Assembly: GCA_035620515.1 (NCBI GenBank)
Contig: DASPGR010000209.1
Coordinates: 1-17,335, forward strand
DNA length: 17,335 nt
Direction of reading: 5' to 3'
DNA from: SG8-41 sp035620515
GTDB lineage: Bacteria > Pseudomonadota > Gammaproteobacteria > Burkholderiales > SG8-41
The notes under the pieces are model-generated. The model ran no database searches. It was given only the letters and a program-made list of their open reading frames with translations, and was not told where the DNA came from. Below, piece after piece: positions 1 through 7,061 of this stretch. The position numbers and the translations under genes are program-made. Position 1 is the stretch's first letter; each line of letters starts with the position of its first letter.

Positions 1-766
1 AGTAGATCCGCGCGCCGCGCGCTTTCGCGTGCCCATACTCCTCCAGCAGCAGGACGCCGGCGCCTTCCCCGAGCACGAAACCGTCGCGGTCCTTGTCCCA
101 GGGCCGGCTCGCACCCGCCGGGTCATCATTGCGGGTGGAGAGCGCCCGCGCCGCACAGAACCCTCCGACCCCCAGCGCGCATATGCAGGCCTCGGATCCT
201 CCCGCGACCATGACGTCTGCCTCGTCGTACTCGATATGACGCGCGGCTTCCCCGATCGAATGGTTGGCGGTGGTGCAGGCCGTGACGAGGGCGAGGTTCG
301 GGCCCTTCAGGCCGTACATGATCGAGAGCTGTCCCGAGATGAGGTTGATGATTGATCCCGGCACGAAGAATGGCGAGATCTTCCTGGGTCCGCCGGCGAG
401 CAGCGCGTTGTGGGTATCCTCGATCATCGGCAGGCCGCCGATGCCCGATCCGATGCACACGCCGATGGATTCACGATTTTCCCGGTCGAGGTCGAGCCCT
501 GAATCCTTCAGCGCCTCGATGGCGGCAGCAAGCCCGTAATGGATGAACGTGTCAAACCGCCTGACCTCCTTCGGCGACACGTATCGCGCCGGATCGAATC
601 CCTTCACTTCTCCTGCGATGGTCGAAGGATAGGCGGAGGCGTCGAATCGCGTAATGCGCGTGATTCCTGATTTCCCGGCAACGATGCTGGACCAGGCCTC
701 GGCAACTCCGGTCCCAACCGGTGATACGATGCCGAGGCCGGTAACGACGACCCTGCGTCTGGACAA
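1..766 (-). CDS. fabF: Beta-ketoacyl-ACP synthase II (partial, C-terminus off the left edge)
   Basis: FabF condenses malonyl-ACP with acyl-ACP in the elongation cycle of type II fatty acid synthesis in the cytosol. About 255 N-terminal residues are present. They begin SRRRVVVTGLGIVSPVG, typical of a KAS-II N-terminus. The nucleophilic cysteine sits in TACTTANHSIGEAAR at about residue 164, matching C163 of the E. coli enzyme, and is followed by DVMVAGGSEA. The two active-site histidines of the family would lie beyond the window. I start it at the TTG codon 766-764 because a GGAG lies five bases upstream and no ATG or GTG fits the conserved N-terminus better. It lies 23 bases after acpP, the usual acpP-fabF pair. 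The missing part is a window-edge effect, not evidence of a broken gene. Confidence 0.95.
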   Translation of the reverse strand, partial: MSRRRVVVTGLGIVSPVGTGVAEAWSSIVAGKSGITRITRFDASAYPSTIAGEVKGFDPARYVSPKEVRRFDTFIHYGLAAAIEALKDSGLDLDRENRESIGVCIGSGIGGLPMIEDTHNALLAGGPRKISPFFVPGSIINLISGQLSIMYGLKGPNLALVTACTTANHSIGEAARHIEYDEADVMVAGGSEACICALGVGGFCAARALSTRNDDPAGASRPWDKDRDGFVLGEGAGVLLLEEYGHAKARGARIY

Positions 767-789
767 TTTGGCTCCGGAACGAAGCGCGC

Positions 790-1029
790 CTAGCCCTTGG
801 AATGGGCCTTGATGTAGTCGACCGCCTGCTGAACGGTTGCGATCTTCTCTGCTTCCTCGTCCGGAATCTCCGTCTCGAACTCCTCCTCGAGCGCCATCAC
901 GAGCTCCACGGTGTCGAGGGAGTCGGCGCCGAGATCGTTCACGAAGGACGACTCGTTCTTCACATCCGCTTCATTGACGCCGAGTTGCTCTGCAACAATC
1001 TTCTTGACTCGTTGCTCGATATTTTCCAT
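790..1029 (-). CDS. acpP: Acyl carrier protein
   Basis: AcpP carries growing acyl chains as thioesters on a 4'-phosphopantetheine arm and serves FabD, FabH, FabG, FabF and PlsX. The product has 79 residues, the usual length, and is strongly acidic. The prosthetic-group serine is S37 in the motif GADSLDTVELVMALEEEF, and the family's helix-3 acidic stretch EIPDEEAEKI follows. The ATG start at 1029 is preceded by a purine-rich AGGAAGGGGG ribosome-binding site. A 188-base gap separates it from fabG, larger than any other gap in the operon. Together with a TTGACA element there, this suggests that acpP can be transcribed separately, as expected for a very abundant protein; that is inference. Confidence 0.98.
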   Translation of the reverse strand: MENIEQRVKKIVAEQLGVNEADVKNESSFVNDLGADSLDTVELVMALEEEFETEIPDEEAEKIATVQQAVDYIKAHSKG

Positions 1030-1120
1030 TCAAATCCCCCTTCCTAGGGTGTGTTGTGTTCTCGGTTTGCGCCCGGATCCGCCTGAAACGCGCGCGGTTC
1101 CGGTGTGGGAATTTCGGGGC

Positions 1121-1148
1121 GTTATTTTACCAGAATAGGCCGTGTCAA
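1121..1148 (-). promoter_or_regulatory. Candidate promoter for acpP-fabF
   Basis: On the minus strand a perfect TTGACA (1148-1143) precedes two imperfect -10 choices: TAAAAT (1129-1124, spacing only 13) and AATAAC (1126-1121, spacing 16). Transcription would begin near 1114 and give a leader of about 85 bases before acpP. Its position in the one large gap of the operon favours a real internal promoter, but neither -10 is ideal. Confidence 0.4.
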
Positions 1149-1217
1149 AAAGCGTATTAAGTTCAGGGGTTGGAGACTTTTTGCCGGTTTTTCCGCCCTC
1201 CCCTGCGACCGCATGGT

Positions 1218-1964
1218 CTAGTCCATGTACAGGCCGCCGTTGACGTGCAGCGTGCACCCCGTGATGTACGCAGCGCCCGGCGATGCCAGAAAAAGCGCGG
1301 CTGCCGCCACATCCCGGGGCTCGCCCAGGCGTCCGAGCGGGATCTGCTTGACGAGGGCCTCGCCTACTTCGGCCGGCAGCGCCCGCGTCATGTCCGTGTC
1401 GATGAATCCCGGCGCGATGCAATTGACCGTGATGTTGCGGCTGCCTACTTCGCGCGCGAGCGACTTCGAGAATCCGATGATCCCTGCCTTCGCCGCCGCG
1501 TAGTTCGTCTGGCCAGGATTACCCGTGAGGCCGATCACGGAGGTAATGTTGATGATGCGGCCATAGCGAGCCTTGATCATGGCCCGCAAAACCGATTTAG
1601 ACAATCGATAAACGGACTTGAGATCGGTCGCCATGATCTCGTCCCATTCCTCGTCCTTCATGCGCAGCAGAAGGTTGTCACGCGTTATCCCGGCGTTGTT
1701 CACCAGGATGGCGACATCGCCGAATCGCCGTTGCGCGTCCTCGATCACCGAATCAACGCTGGTTTCGTCGTTGACGTTCATCACCACGCCGGCGCCCTTG
1801 ATCCCTTTAGCCTTAAGCTCGGCGGCTATACCCTCCGCACCCGAGGCGGAGGTGGACGTACCGATGACGGCAGCGCCGTGGGTGCCGAGCTCGAGCGCAA
1901 TAGCCTTCCCGATACCGCGGGATGCTCCCGTGATGAGTGCGACCCTGTTGTCAAGCACGTTCAC
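1218..1964 (-). CDS. fabG: 3-oxoacyl-ACP reductase
   Basis: FabG is the NADPH-dependent short-chain dehydrogenase/reductase that reduces 3-oxoacyl-ACP to (R)-3-hydroxyacyl-ACP. The 248-residue product has the Rossmann nucleotide-binding motif TGASRGIG (12-19), the structural NNAG (89-92), catalytic S142 in NITSVIG, and the Y155-x3-K159 pair in NYAAAK. The C-terminus LHVNGGLYMD is typical of FabG. The start is GTG at 1964. Its first bases overlap the fabD stop as GTGA, so translational coupling with fabD is likely. A generic SDR would look similar, but the length, motifs and place between fabD and acpP make FabG nearly certain. Confidence 0.97.
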   Translation of the reverse strand: MNVLDNRVALITGASRGIGKAIALELGTHGAAVIGTSTSASGAEGIAAELKAKGIKGAGVVMNVNDETSVDSVIEDAQRRFGDVAILVNNAGITRDNLLLRMKDEEWDEIMATDLKSVYRLSKSVLRAMIKARYGRIINITSVIGLTGNPGQTNYAAAKAGIIGFSKSLAREVGSRNITVNCIAPGFIDTDMTRALPAEVGEALVKQIPLGRLGEPRDVAAAALFLASPGAAYITGCTLHVNGGLYMD

Positions 1965-2890
1965 CGTACCGCCTCAATGGTCTGTCGCAGCGAGGCCGGA
2001 TCGCTGATCGAGTGGGATTGCAAAGCATCGTCGATGCGGCGCGTCAGGGCACCCAGCACCTTTCCGGGCCCGCATTCCGCCACCCGATCAACCCCGGCGG
2101 ACGCCATATGACGGATCACTTCGACCCAGCGGACGGGGCTGCAGGCCTGGCGTGCAAGCGCGTCCTTGATGCGCTGGGGCTCGTGCTCAGTTGCCACATC
2201 GACGTTGTTGACGACCGTGATCCGGGGCGAATTGAGCTTCACCCGTTCCAGATAGCTCGCAAGGCGGGCAGCGGCTGGCTGCAGCAAGGACGAGTGAAAT
2301 GGCGCGCTGACCGGCAACATGACAGCCCGTTTGGCGCCTCTCGCCTTGGCGGCCGCTGCGCCGCGCTCTACCGCGGCCTTGTTCCCCGCGATCACGACCT
2401 GGCTCGGCGCATTGAAATTGACGGGCTCAACGATTTGACCCTGCGCAGCCTCCTCGCACGCGGCCCGCACCGCATCGTCGTCGAGCCCCAGGATTGCTGC
2501 CATCGCACCTGCGCCCGACGGTACAGCCTCCTGCATGGCGTTCGCACGAAAACGAACCAGCGGCAACGCATCGTCAAATGCAATGGCACCGGCCGCCACC
2601 AGGGCCGTGTACTCGCCAAGGCTGTGCCCGGCGAGAACGGCCGGTTCGCCCCCTCCGGCCTCGCACCACGCGCGGTAGACGGCGTAACCCGCCGTCAACA
2701 TCAGCGGTTGCGTGTTCACGGTGGCGTTGAGCTCGGCTTCCGGGCCCTGCGCCGCCAGCGTCCATAAATCCTGCTTGAGCACTTCGGACGCCCGGGCAAA
2801 CACGTCGCGTACCGCCTTCGTATCGGCGAATGGCTGCATCATACCGACGGATTGGGATCCCTGCCCCGGAAAAACGAGCGCAAATGTCAT
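1961..2890 (-). CDS. fabD: Malonyl-CoA:ACP transacylase
   Basis: FabD moves malonyl groups from CoA to ACP and so supplies the extender for FabH and FabF. The 309-residue product begins MTFALVFPGQGSQSVGM. GQGSQ (9-13) forms the oxyanion-hole region, the nucleophile is S90 in GHSLGEY, the carboxylate-binding arginine is probably R115, and H199 in VSAPFHSSL completes the dyad. These match S92, R117 and H201 of the E. coli protein with a constant offset of two. I start it at the ATG at 2890 and not at upstream in-frame codons, because those would overlap fabH and add unrelated sequence. It lies four bases after fabH and overlaps fabG by four. Confidence 0.97.
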   Translation of the reverse strand: MTFALVFPGQGSQSVGMMQPFADTKAVRDVFARASEVLKQDLWTLAAQGPEAELNATVNTQPLMLTAGYAVYRAWCEAGGGEPAVLAGHSLGEYTALVAAGAIAFDDALPLVRFRANAMQEAVPSGAGAMAAILGLDDDAVRAACEEAAQGQIVEPVNFNAPSQVVIAGNKAAVERGAAAAKARGAKRAVMLPVSAPFHSSLLQPAAARLASYLERVKLNSPRITVVNNVDVATEHEPQRIKDALARQACSPVRWVEVIRHMASAGVDRVAECGPGKVLGALTRRIDDALQSHSISDPASLRQTIEAVR

Positions 2891-2894
2891 GCGC

Positions 2895-3860
2895 CTACCA
2901 TCGCACCAGAACGGAGCCCCAGGTAAAGCCGCCCCCCACGCCTTCGAGCATGACGTGCTGGCCTTGACGGATACGCCCGTCGCGCACCGCTTCGTCGAGC
3001 GCAAGCGGAATGGAGGCGGCCGATGTATTGGCATGTCGCTCCACAGTGACCACGACCTTCTCCATGCTAATGCCCAGCTTGCGCGCCGTCGCCTGGATAA
3101 TACGAATGTTTGCCTGGTGCGGAATCAGCCAGTCGATGTCTGCCATCGTGAGCCGATTTGCCTCCAGGGCCTCCTTGGCCACCTCTTCCAGTACCTTGAC
3201 GGCAAACTTGAACACGGACTGTCCGTCCATTTGCACGAACGGGCGTCCCACGACCTTCCCGCCTGATACGGTTCCGGGCACTGACAGCATATCGACGTGG
3301 GTGCCGTCAGCGTGAAGGTGGCTCGATACCACGCCCGGCGAGGCGGACTTTTGCAGCACTACGGCGCCCGCGCCGTCCCCAAAAAGGACGCACGTCGCGC
3401 GGTCAGTCCAGTCGAGTATGCGGGAGTATATCTCCGCTCCCACGACGAGCGCGTTGCGGCAGCTTCCGGAGCGGATGAACTGGTCGGCCGTCGCCAGCCC
3501 GAAAACAAAGCCGCTGCATACCGCCTGCATGTCGAACGCGGGACAGTTCCGCGCACCGAGCTTTGCCTGAAGGATGCAAGCGGTGCTCGGGAACACCATG
3601 TCCGGCGTTGTCGTGGCCACCACGATGAGATCGAGCCCTGCGGCATCGATGCCCGCCGCCGCCAGCGCCTTCCGTGAGGCCGCCAACGCAAGATCGCTCG
3701 TCTGCTCGTCGTCTGCGGCAATGTGGCGCTGCCGGATTCCGGTCCGCGCGTGAATCCACTCGTCGGAAGTGTCGACTGTCTTTTCGAGGTCCTTGTTGGT
3801 GAGAATCCTGGCGGGGAGGTAGGCGCCGGTGCCGACGATCCGCGAGTACTGCGCGCTCAT
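2895..3860 (-). CDS. fabH: Beta-ketoacyl-ACP synthase III
   Basis: FabH performs the first condensation, acetyl-CoA with malonyl-ACP, and commits carbon to fatty acid synthesis. The 321-residue product begins MSAQYSRIVGTGAYLP. The Cys-His-Asn triad is C115 in MQAVCSGFVFGL, H248 in IPHQANIRI, and N278 in HANTSAAS, each three to four residues later than in E. coli FabH (C112, H244, N274). The C-terminal GVGGGFTWGSVLVRW is the usual family ending. The ATG at 3860 overlaps the plsX stop as ATGA, which fixes the start and implies coupled translation. In-frame codons upstream lie inside plsX and are not part of the gene. Confidence 0.98.
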   Translation of the reverse strand: MSAQYSRIVGTGAYLPARILTNKDLEKTVDTSDEWIHARTGIRQRHIAADDEQTSDLALAASRKALAAAGIDAAGLDLIVVATTTPDMVFPSTACILQAKLGARNCPAFDMQAVCSGFVFGLATADQFIRSGSCRNALVVGAEIYSRILDWTDRATCVLFGDGAGAVVLQKSASPGVVSSHLHADGTHVDMLSVPGTVSGGKVVGRPFVQMDGQSVFKFAVKVLEEVAKEALEANRLTMADIDWLIPHQANIRIIQATARKLGISMEKVVVTVERHANTSAASIPLALDEAVRDGRIRQGQHVMLEGVGGGFTWGSVLVRW

Positions 3861-4873
3861 GCCGCGCTCTTGTGTATTGCGGCCATGCGCTCGGAAATGT
3901 GGCCGAGGACCCCGCTCCGCGCTTCGGCCACCGCGCGCACGATCGCGTGCTCGAAAGCAAATATGTCCGCGGAGCCGTGGCTCTTGACGACGATTCCGCG
4001 CAGCCCGAGCAGGCTCGCACCGTTGTAGCGCCGGTGGTCGACGCGGCGCTTGAATGCGCTGATCACAGGCCATGCAAAGATGCCCGACAGCCGGCTGAGC
4101 AGGTTGCGGTCAAACTCCTCTCTCAGATAGGTCGCCAGCATCTGGGCCAGCCCTTCAGAGGTTTTCAGTGCCACATTGCCGACAAACCCGTCGCATACGA
4201 CAACATCGGTCGTACCCTTGTAGATGTCATCGCCTTCCACGTAGCCGTGAAAATTGAGCCCGCTCGCACGCATCAGCTCTGAAGCACCCTTGACCAGATC
4301 GTTGCCCTTGATATCTTCCGCGCCGATATTGAGCAGCCCGACGGTCGGACGCTTCTTGTCCTCGACCGAGCTCACGAGTTCCGAGCACATGATTCCGAAC
4401 TGCAGCAGATGCTCCGGCGCGCAATCCACGTTTGCCCCGAGATCGAGTATGTAGGTGTGCCCCTTGAGCGTCGGGAGTATTGTCGCGATCGCCGGCCGGT
4501 CGATGCCCGGCAGCATCTTCAGCACAAAACGCGATATCGCCATCAATGCGCCGGTGTTGCCGGCACTGACACAGGCAGCTGCGACGCCCTGCTCGACGAG
4601 ATTCACCGCAACACGCATCGACGAATCCCGCTTGTTTCGCAGCGCGGAGGCAGGCGCCTCATCCATCGCCACGATCTCGCCCGCATGTACGATCCTCAGG
4701 CGTTCGTCGGAGGGATTTCCGGCGCGGGCCAGTTCTTGATCGAGGGCCTCACGCTGGCCGACCAGAATCACGGACAGCGCAGAGTCGCGCCGCATGACAT
4801 TGAGCGCAGCCGGCACCGTGACCCGCGTCCCGTGATCTCCCCCCATGCAATCGATGGCTACCGCGACTTGCAT
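3857..4873 (-). CDS. plsX: Phosphate acyltransferase PlsX
   Basis: PlsX converts acyl-ACP and inorganic phosphate to acyl-phosphate, the donor used by PlsY to make lysophosphatidic acid. It is a peripheral membrane-associated enzyme that links the fatty-acid genes to phospholipid synthesis. The 338-residue product has the family N-terminus AIDCMGGDHG, the internal ASALRNKRDSSM segment, and conserved SAGNTGALM and ILDLGANVDC stretches, with normal family length. The ATG at 4873 has AGAGG a few bases upstream. A gap of 84 bases separates it from rpmF, with no clear hairpin terminator in it. The stop overlaps the fabH start by four bases. Confidence 0.97.
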   Translation of the reverse strand: MQVAVAIDCMGGDHGTRVTVPAALNVMRRDSALSVILVGQREALDQELARAGNPSDERLRIVHAGEIVAMDEAPASALRNKRDSSMRVAVNLVEQGVAAACVSAGNTGALMAISRFVLKMLPGIDRPAIATILPTLKGHTYILDLGANVDCAPEHLLQFGIMCSELVSSVEDKKRPTVGLLNIGAEDIKGNDLVKGASELMRASGLNFHGYVEGDDIYKGTTDVVVCDGFVGNVALKTSEGLAQMLATYLREEFDRNLLSRLSGIFAWPVISAFKRRVDHRRYNGASLLGLRGIVVKSHGSADIFAFEHAIVRAVAEARSGVLGHISERMAAIHKSAA

Positions 4874-4957
4874 CGATGCCTCTGCACCGCCGCAGCCGTC
4901 GTTTTCACGGCGCGATCTCGCGGTCCGGGTTCCAGTGACCGAGCCAGGTGGCCAGCC

Positions 4958-5137
4958 TCAATCGCTCTTGGTCTTGAGAACCTTCTTGCCCCGGTAATAA
5001 CCGGTCGGGCTGATGTGATGCCGCAGATGCACTTCGCCGGTGGTCGGCTCGACTGCGAGAGGCGGGTTCGAGAGCGCGTCGTGCCCGCGACGCATGCCTC
5101 GCTTGGACGGCGACTTCTTGTTCTGCTGAACTGCCAT
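4958..5137 (-). CDS. rpmF: 50S ribosomal protein L32
   Basis: L32 is a small protein of the large ribosomal subunit. The 59-residue product starts MAVQQNKKSPSKRGMRRGHD and ends GYYRGKKVLKTKSD, the standard bacterial L32p pattern: a basic N-terminus and a HxxSPTGYYRGKKV tail. It has no CxxC zinc pair, so it is the zinc-independent form. A strong AAGGAG lies seven bases before the ATG, which settles the start. The gap to yceD is only 18 bases, giving the conserved yceD-rpmF-plsX arrangement seen across proteobacteria. It is easily missed because a longer spurious frame overlaps it. Confidence 0.97.
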   Translation of the reverse strand: MAVQQNKKSPSKRGMRRGHDALSNPPLAVEPTTGEVHLRHHISPTGYYRGKKVLKTKSD

Positions 5138-5155
5138 GACATGACTCCTTGTGCT

Positions 5156-5659
5156 TCAATCAAGATTGATTTTTTTCATCTCGGCCAGCTTCGCGAAGGG
5201 CGACGGCTTGCCGTGACGCGCCTCCATCGTCCCGCCGTGCGTGCACTGCCCTTCCGCATGCCGCGGCGCATAGGGAAGGCTCAAAATGAGTTCATCTTCC
5301 ACCAAACTCGCGACATCGAGCTCCCGGCTCGCTACGATCCAGTCGGCTTCCGCCTCGTCGAGCTCGCCCGAGTCTGCTTCGGCCTGGGTTACCAGCAGCA
5401 GGGTATTGTCGACCTGCAGCGGATAATCGAGCCGCCCAAGACACCGCTGGCACCGCAGGTGCAACGCCCCGTCTATGACCACCCTGAGAACCGGCCTGAG
5501 CTGTGCGTCCCTGCCACCCCTCACCACGATTTCCACCTGCCCCAGCGCATCGTGCAGGCAGTCCTGCAGCCGCGCGAGACCCGATACCGGCAGGTTTCCG
5601 TGGAGCGTCTGTTCCGTCCGCGCAAACTCCAGACTATCGATGACAGCCTGTGCGAACAT
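5156..5659 (-). CDS. yceD: YceD/DUF177 family protein
   Basis: YceD-family proteins are small and are almost always encoded just upstream of rpmF. A role linked to 23S rRNA or large-subunit biogenesis has been proposed for the family, but no reaction is settled. The 167-residue product has the family's hallmark CxxC as C70-Q-R-C73 in LHLRCQRCLGRLDYP, an acidic middle, and the conserved ending SPFAKLAEMKKINLD. The ATG at 5659 is the only start codon in its first 26 codons, yet no ribosome-binding site precedes it. A strong promoter ends nine bases before it, so the message may be leaderless. It is the first gene of the fab operon here. Confidence 0.93.
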   Translation of the reverse strand: MFAQAVIDSLEFARTEQTLHGNLPVSGLARLQDCLHDALGQVEIVVRGGRDAQLRPVLRVVIDGALHLRCQRCLGRLDYPLQVDNTLLLVTQAEADSGELDEAEADWIVASRELDVASLVEDELILSLPYAPRHAEGQCTHGGTMEARHGKPSPFAKLAEMKKINLD

Positions 5660-5668
5660 AAGCGGCGC

Positions 5669-5697
5669 ATGATAGTATTTTTGCGCTGCTCTGTCAA
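5669..5697 (-). promoter_or_regulatory. Strong sigma-70 promoter of the yceD-rpmF-plsX-fab operon
   Basis: On the minus strand a perfect TTGACA (5697-5692), a 17-base spacer and TATCAT (5674-5669, five of six consensus bases) form a near-ideal housekeeping promoter. The expected start of transcription is at about 5660-5663, only one to four bases before the yceD ATG. Confidence 0.8.
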
Positions 5698-5749
5698 AGA
5701 AGATAACGTGAAAATCTCAGATTTGGCAGAGACTTAGAGCATTCAATCC

Positions 5750-6334
5750 GTGGCTCCCCACCCGCTCGTTCTCGCCTCGACTTCGCCTTATCGCCGCGAG
5801 TTGCTTGCGCGCCTGCGCGTGCCGTTCGAGATACGAGCGCCTGGCATCGACGAAGTCGCACTGCCGGGCGAAGCGCCGCGCGATACTGCCGTACGCCTTT
5901 CCCAGTGGAAGGCGAAGGCGGCCGCTGCATCGTGTGAGGGCGCGCTCGTCATCGGATCCGATCAGGTCGCTGTCCTCGATGGCAAGGCCATCGGCAAACC
6001 TGGCAGCCACGAGATGGCCGTCCTGCAGCTCAAAACGCTGCGCGGAAGATGCGTCACCTTTCATACGGCAGTGGCCTTGCTCAACACGACGAATGAGGCG
6101 ATGCAGCTCGCGGAGGTTCCGACCCAGGTTTACTTCCGAAATTGTAGCGATGACGAGATCGAGCATTATCTCGCCCTGGAGCGTCCTTATGATTGCACCG
6201 GAAGCGCCAGGATCGAGGGCCTCGGCGTCGCCCTCGTGGAGCGGATTGTGAGCGACGATCCGAGCGCCCTCATCGGGCTTCCGCTCATGCAGCTCGTAAC
6301 CATGCTGCGACACGAAGGCGTCAGGATTCTCTGA
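5750..6334 (+). CDS. yceF: Maf-like nucleotide pyrophosphatase, YceF type
   Basis: Maf proteins hydrolyse non-canonical nucleoside triphosphates to monophosphates. The YceF branch prefers 7-methyl-GTP in E. coli, and house-cleaning of modified nucleotides is the proposed role. The 194-residue product opens with LVLASTSPYRRELL, carrying the substrate-binding ASTSPxRR motif (9-16), and has the catalytic-region GSDQVAVLDG with D71. The GSDQV form and the ending LIGLPLMQLVTMLRHEG fit YceF better than the dTTP-specific Maf branch. An in-frame stop at 5735 leaves GTG at 5750 as the only reasonable start; its ribosome-binding site is weak. It is divergent from yceD, the same pairing as in E. coli. 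Confidence 0.92.
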   Translation: MAPHPLVLASTSPYRRELLARLRVPFEIRAPGIDEVALPGEAPRDTAVRLSQWKAKAAAASCEGALVIGSDQVAVLDGKAIGKPGSHEMAVLQLKTLRGRCVTFHTAVALLNTTNEAMQLAEVPTQVYFRNCSDDEIEHYLALERPYDCTGSARIEGLGVALVERIVSDDPSALIGLPLMQLVTMLRHEGVRIL

Positions 6335-6344
6335 CCGGGCGCCG

Positions 6345-7061
6345 ATGAAACCGGGTAGCGGCACCCTTTATTTGATTCCCGTCGCGCTCGGCGAAGGCGC
6401 GGCGTCCGAGGTGCTGCCCGCTGCCACGCTTGAAGTGGTGCGGCGACTTCACTCGTTCATCGTGGAAGATGCCAGGTCCGCCCGCCGTTTCCTGAAAGCC
6501 GCCGGTTATCCCTACCCTCTGCAGGAAGCAAGGTTCCATCTGTTGAACGAGCACACGCGCGAGCGTGAGCTCGATGCGCTGTTGTCGCTCCTGTTCTCCG
6601 GCGAGGATCACGGCTTGATGCCGGAAGCGGGCTGCCCCTGCATTGCGGATCCGGGCGAAGCGCTGGTGCGCCGGGCGATGGCTGCCGGAATACGGGTCGC
6701 ACCTCTTGTCGGCCCGAGTTCCATCCTGCTGGCGCTCATGGCCTCAGGCATGAGCGGACAGCGCTTCGCCTTTCACGGTTACCTGCCGGTAGAAAGGAGG
6801 CAGCGGGCGCGGGCAATCGAGTGGCTCGAGGCCCAGGCGGAAAACGCCACGCAGATCTTCATCGAAACGCCGTACCGGAGCGCGGCGCTGTTCCAGGCGC
6901 TCCTGGAGCAGTGCCGGCACGACACGCGCGTGTGCGTCGCAGCCGACCTCACGCTGCAGAGCGAATTCGTGCAGACGCGCAGCGTCGCAGAATGGAAAGG
7001 TGCCGTGCCCCGCCTCGAGCGGCGACCCGCCGTATTCCTCGTCTATCGCGGGCGCGTCTAG
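6345..7061 (+). CDS. SAM-dependent methyltransferase, short RsmI-like tetrapyrrole-methylase fold
   Basis: The 238-residue product belongs to the tetrapyrrole (corrin/porphyrin) methylase superfamily and resembles RsmI, which 2'-O-methylates C1402 of 16S rRNA. The sequence shows GTLYLIPVALG at the N-terminus, EAGCPCIADPG (94-104) where RsmI has DAGTPLxxDPG, VGPSS (122-126), FHGYLP (143-148), and FIETPYR (172-178) where RsmI has FYES-HR. It lacks the roughly 50-residue C-terminal extension of RsmI, so it is probably a paralogue whose substrate I cannot name. It starts 10 bases after maf, so the two are probably co-transcribed. Its stop shares the palindrome CTAG with the convergent peptidase gene. 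Confidence 0.85.
   Translation: MKPGSGTLYLIPVALGEGAASEVLPAATLEVVRRLHSFIVEDARSARRFLKAAGYPYPLQEARFHLLNEHTRERELDALLSLLFSGEDHGLMPEAGCPCIADPGEALVRRAMAAGIRVAPLVGPSSILLALMASGMSGQRFAFHGYLPVERRQRARAIEWLEAQAENATQIFIETPYRSAALFQALLEQCRHDTRVCVAADLTLQSEFVQTRSVAEWKGAVPRLERRPAVFLVYRGRV

Noticed and set aside
1149..1217. Possible transcription terminator between fabG and acpP
   Set aside because: There are runs of A and T, but no stem-loop of useful stability precedes them on the minus strand, so I see no intrinsic terminator.
1170..2111. A 313-codon plus-strand open frame over fabG
   Set aside because: It is a shadow of fabG and the start of the fabD overlap. The minus strand has the full SDR motif set and correct family length.
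4905..5159. An 84-codon minus-strand frame overlapping rpmF
   Set aside because: It is out of frame with L32. The shorter 59-residue frame has a complete, well-conserved L32 sequence with a strong ribosome-binding site.
4409..5737. A 442-codon plus-strand open frame crossing plsX, rpmF and yceD
   Set aside because: It is antisense to three certain genes and runs through the yceD promoter. It has no recognisable motif and is explained by the low frequency of stop codons in GC-rich DNA.
5700..5749. Possible promoter for maf on the plus strand
   Set aside because: GATAAC and TTGGCA-like elements occur, but no pair has both acceptable sequence and spacing.
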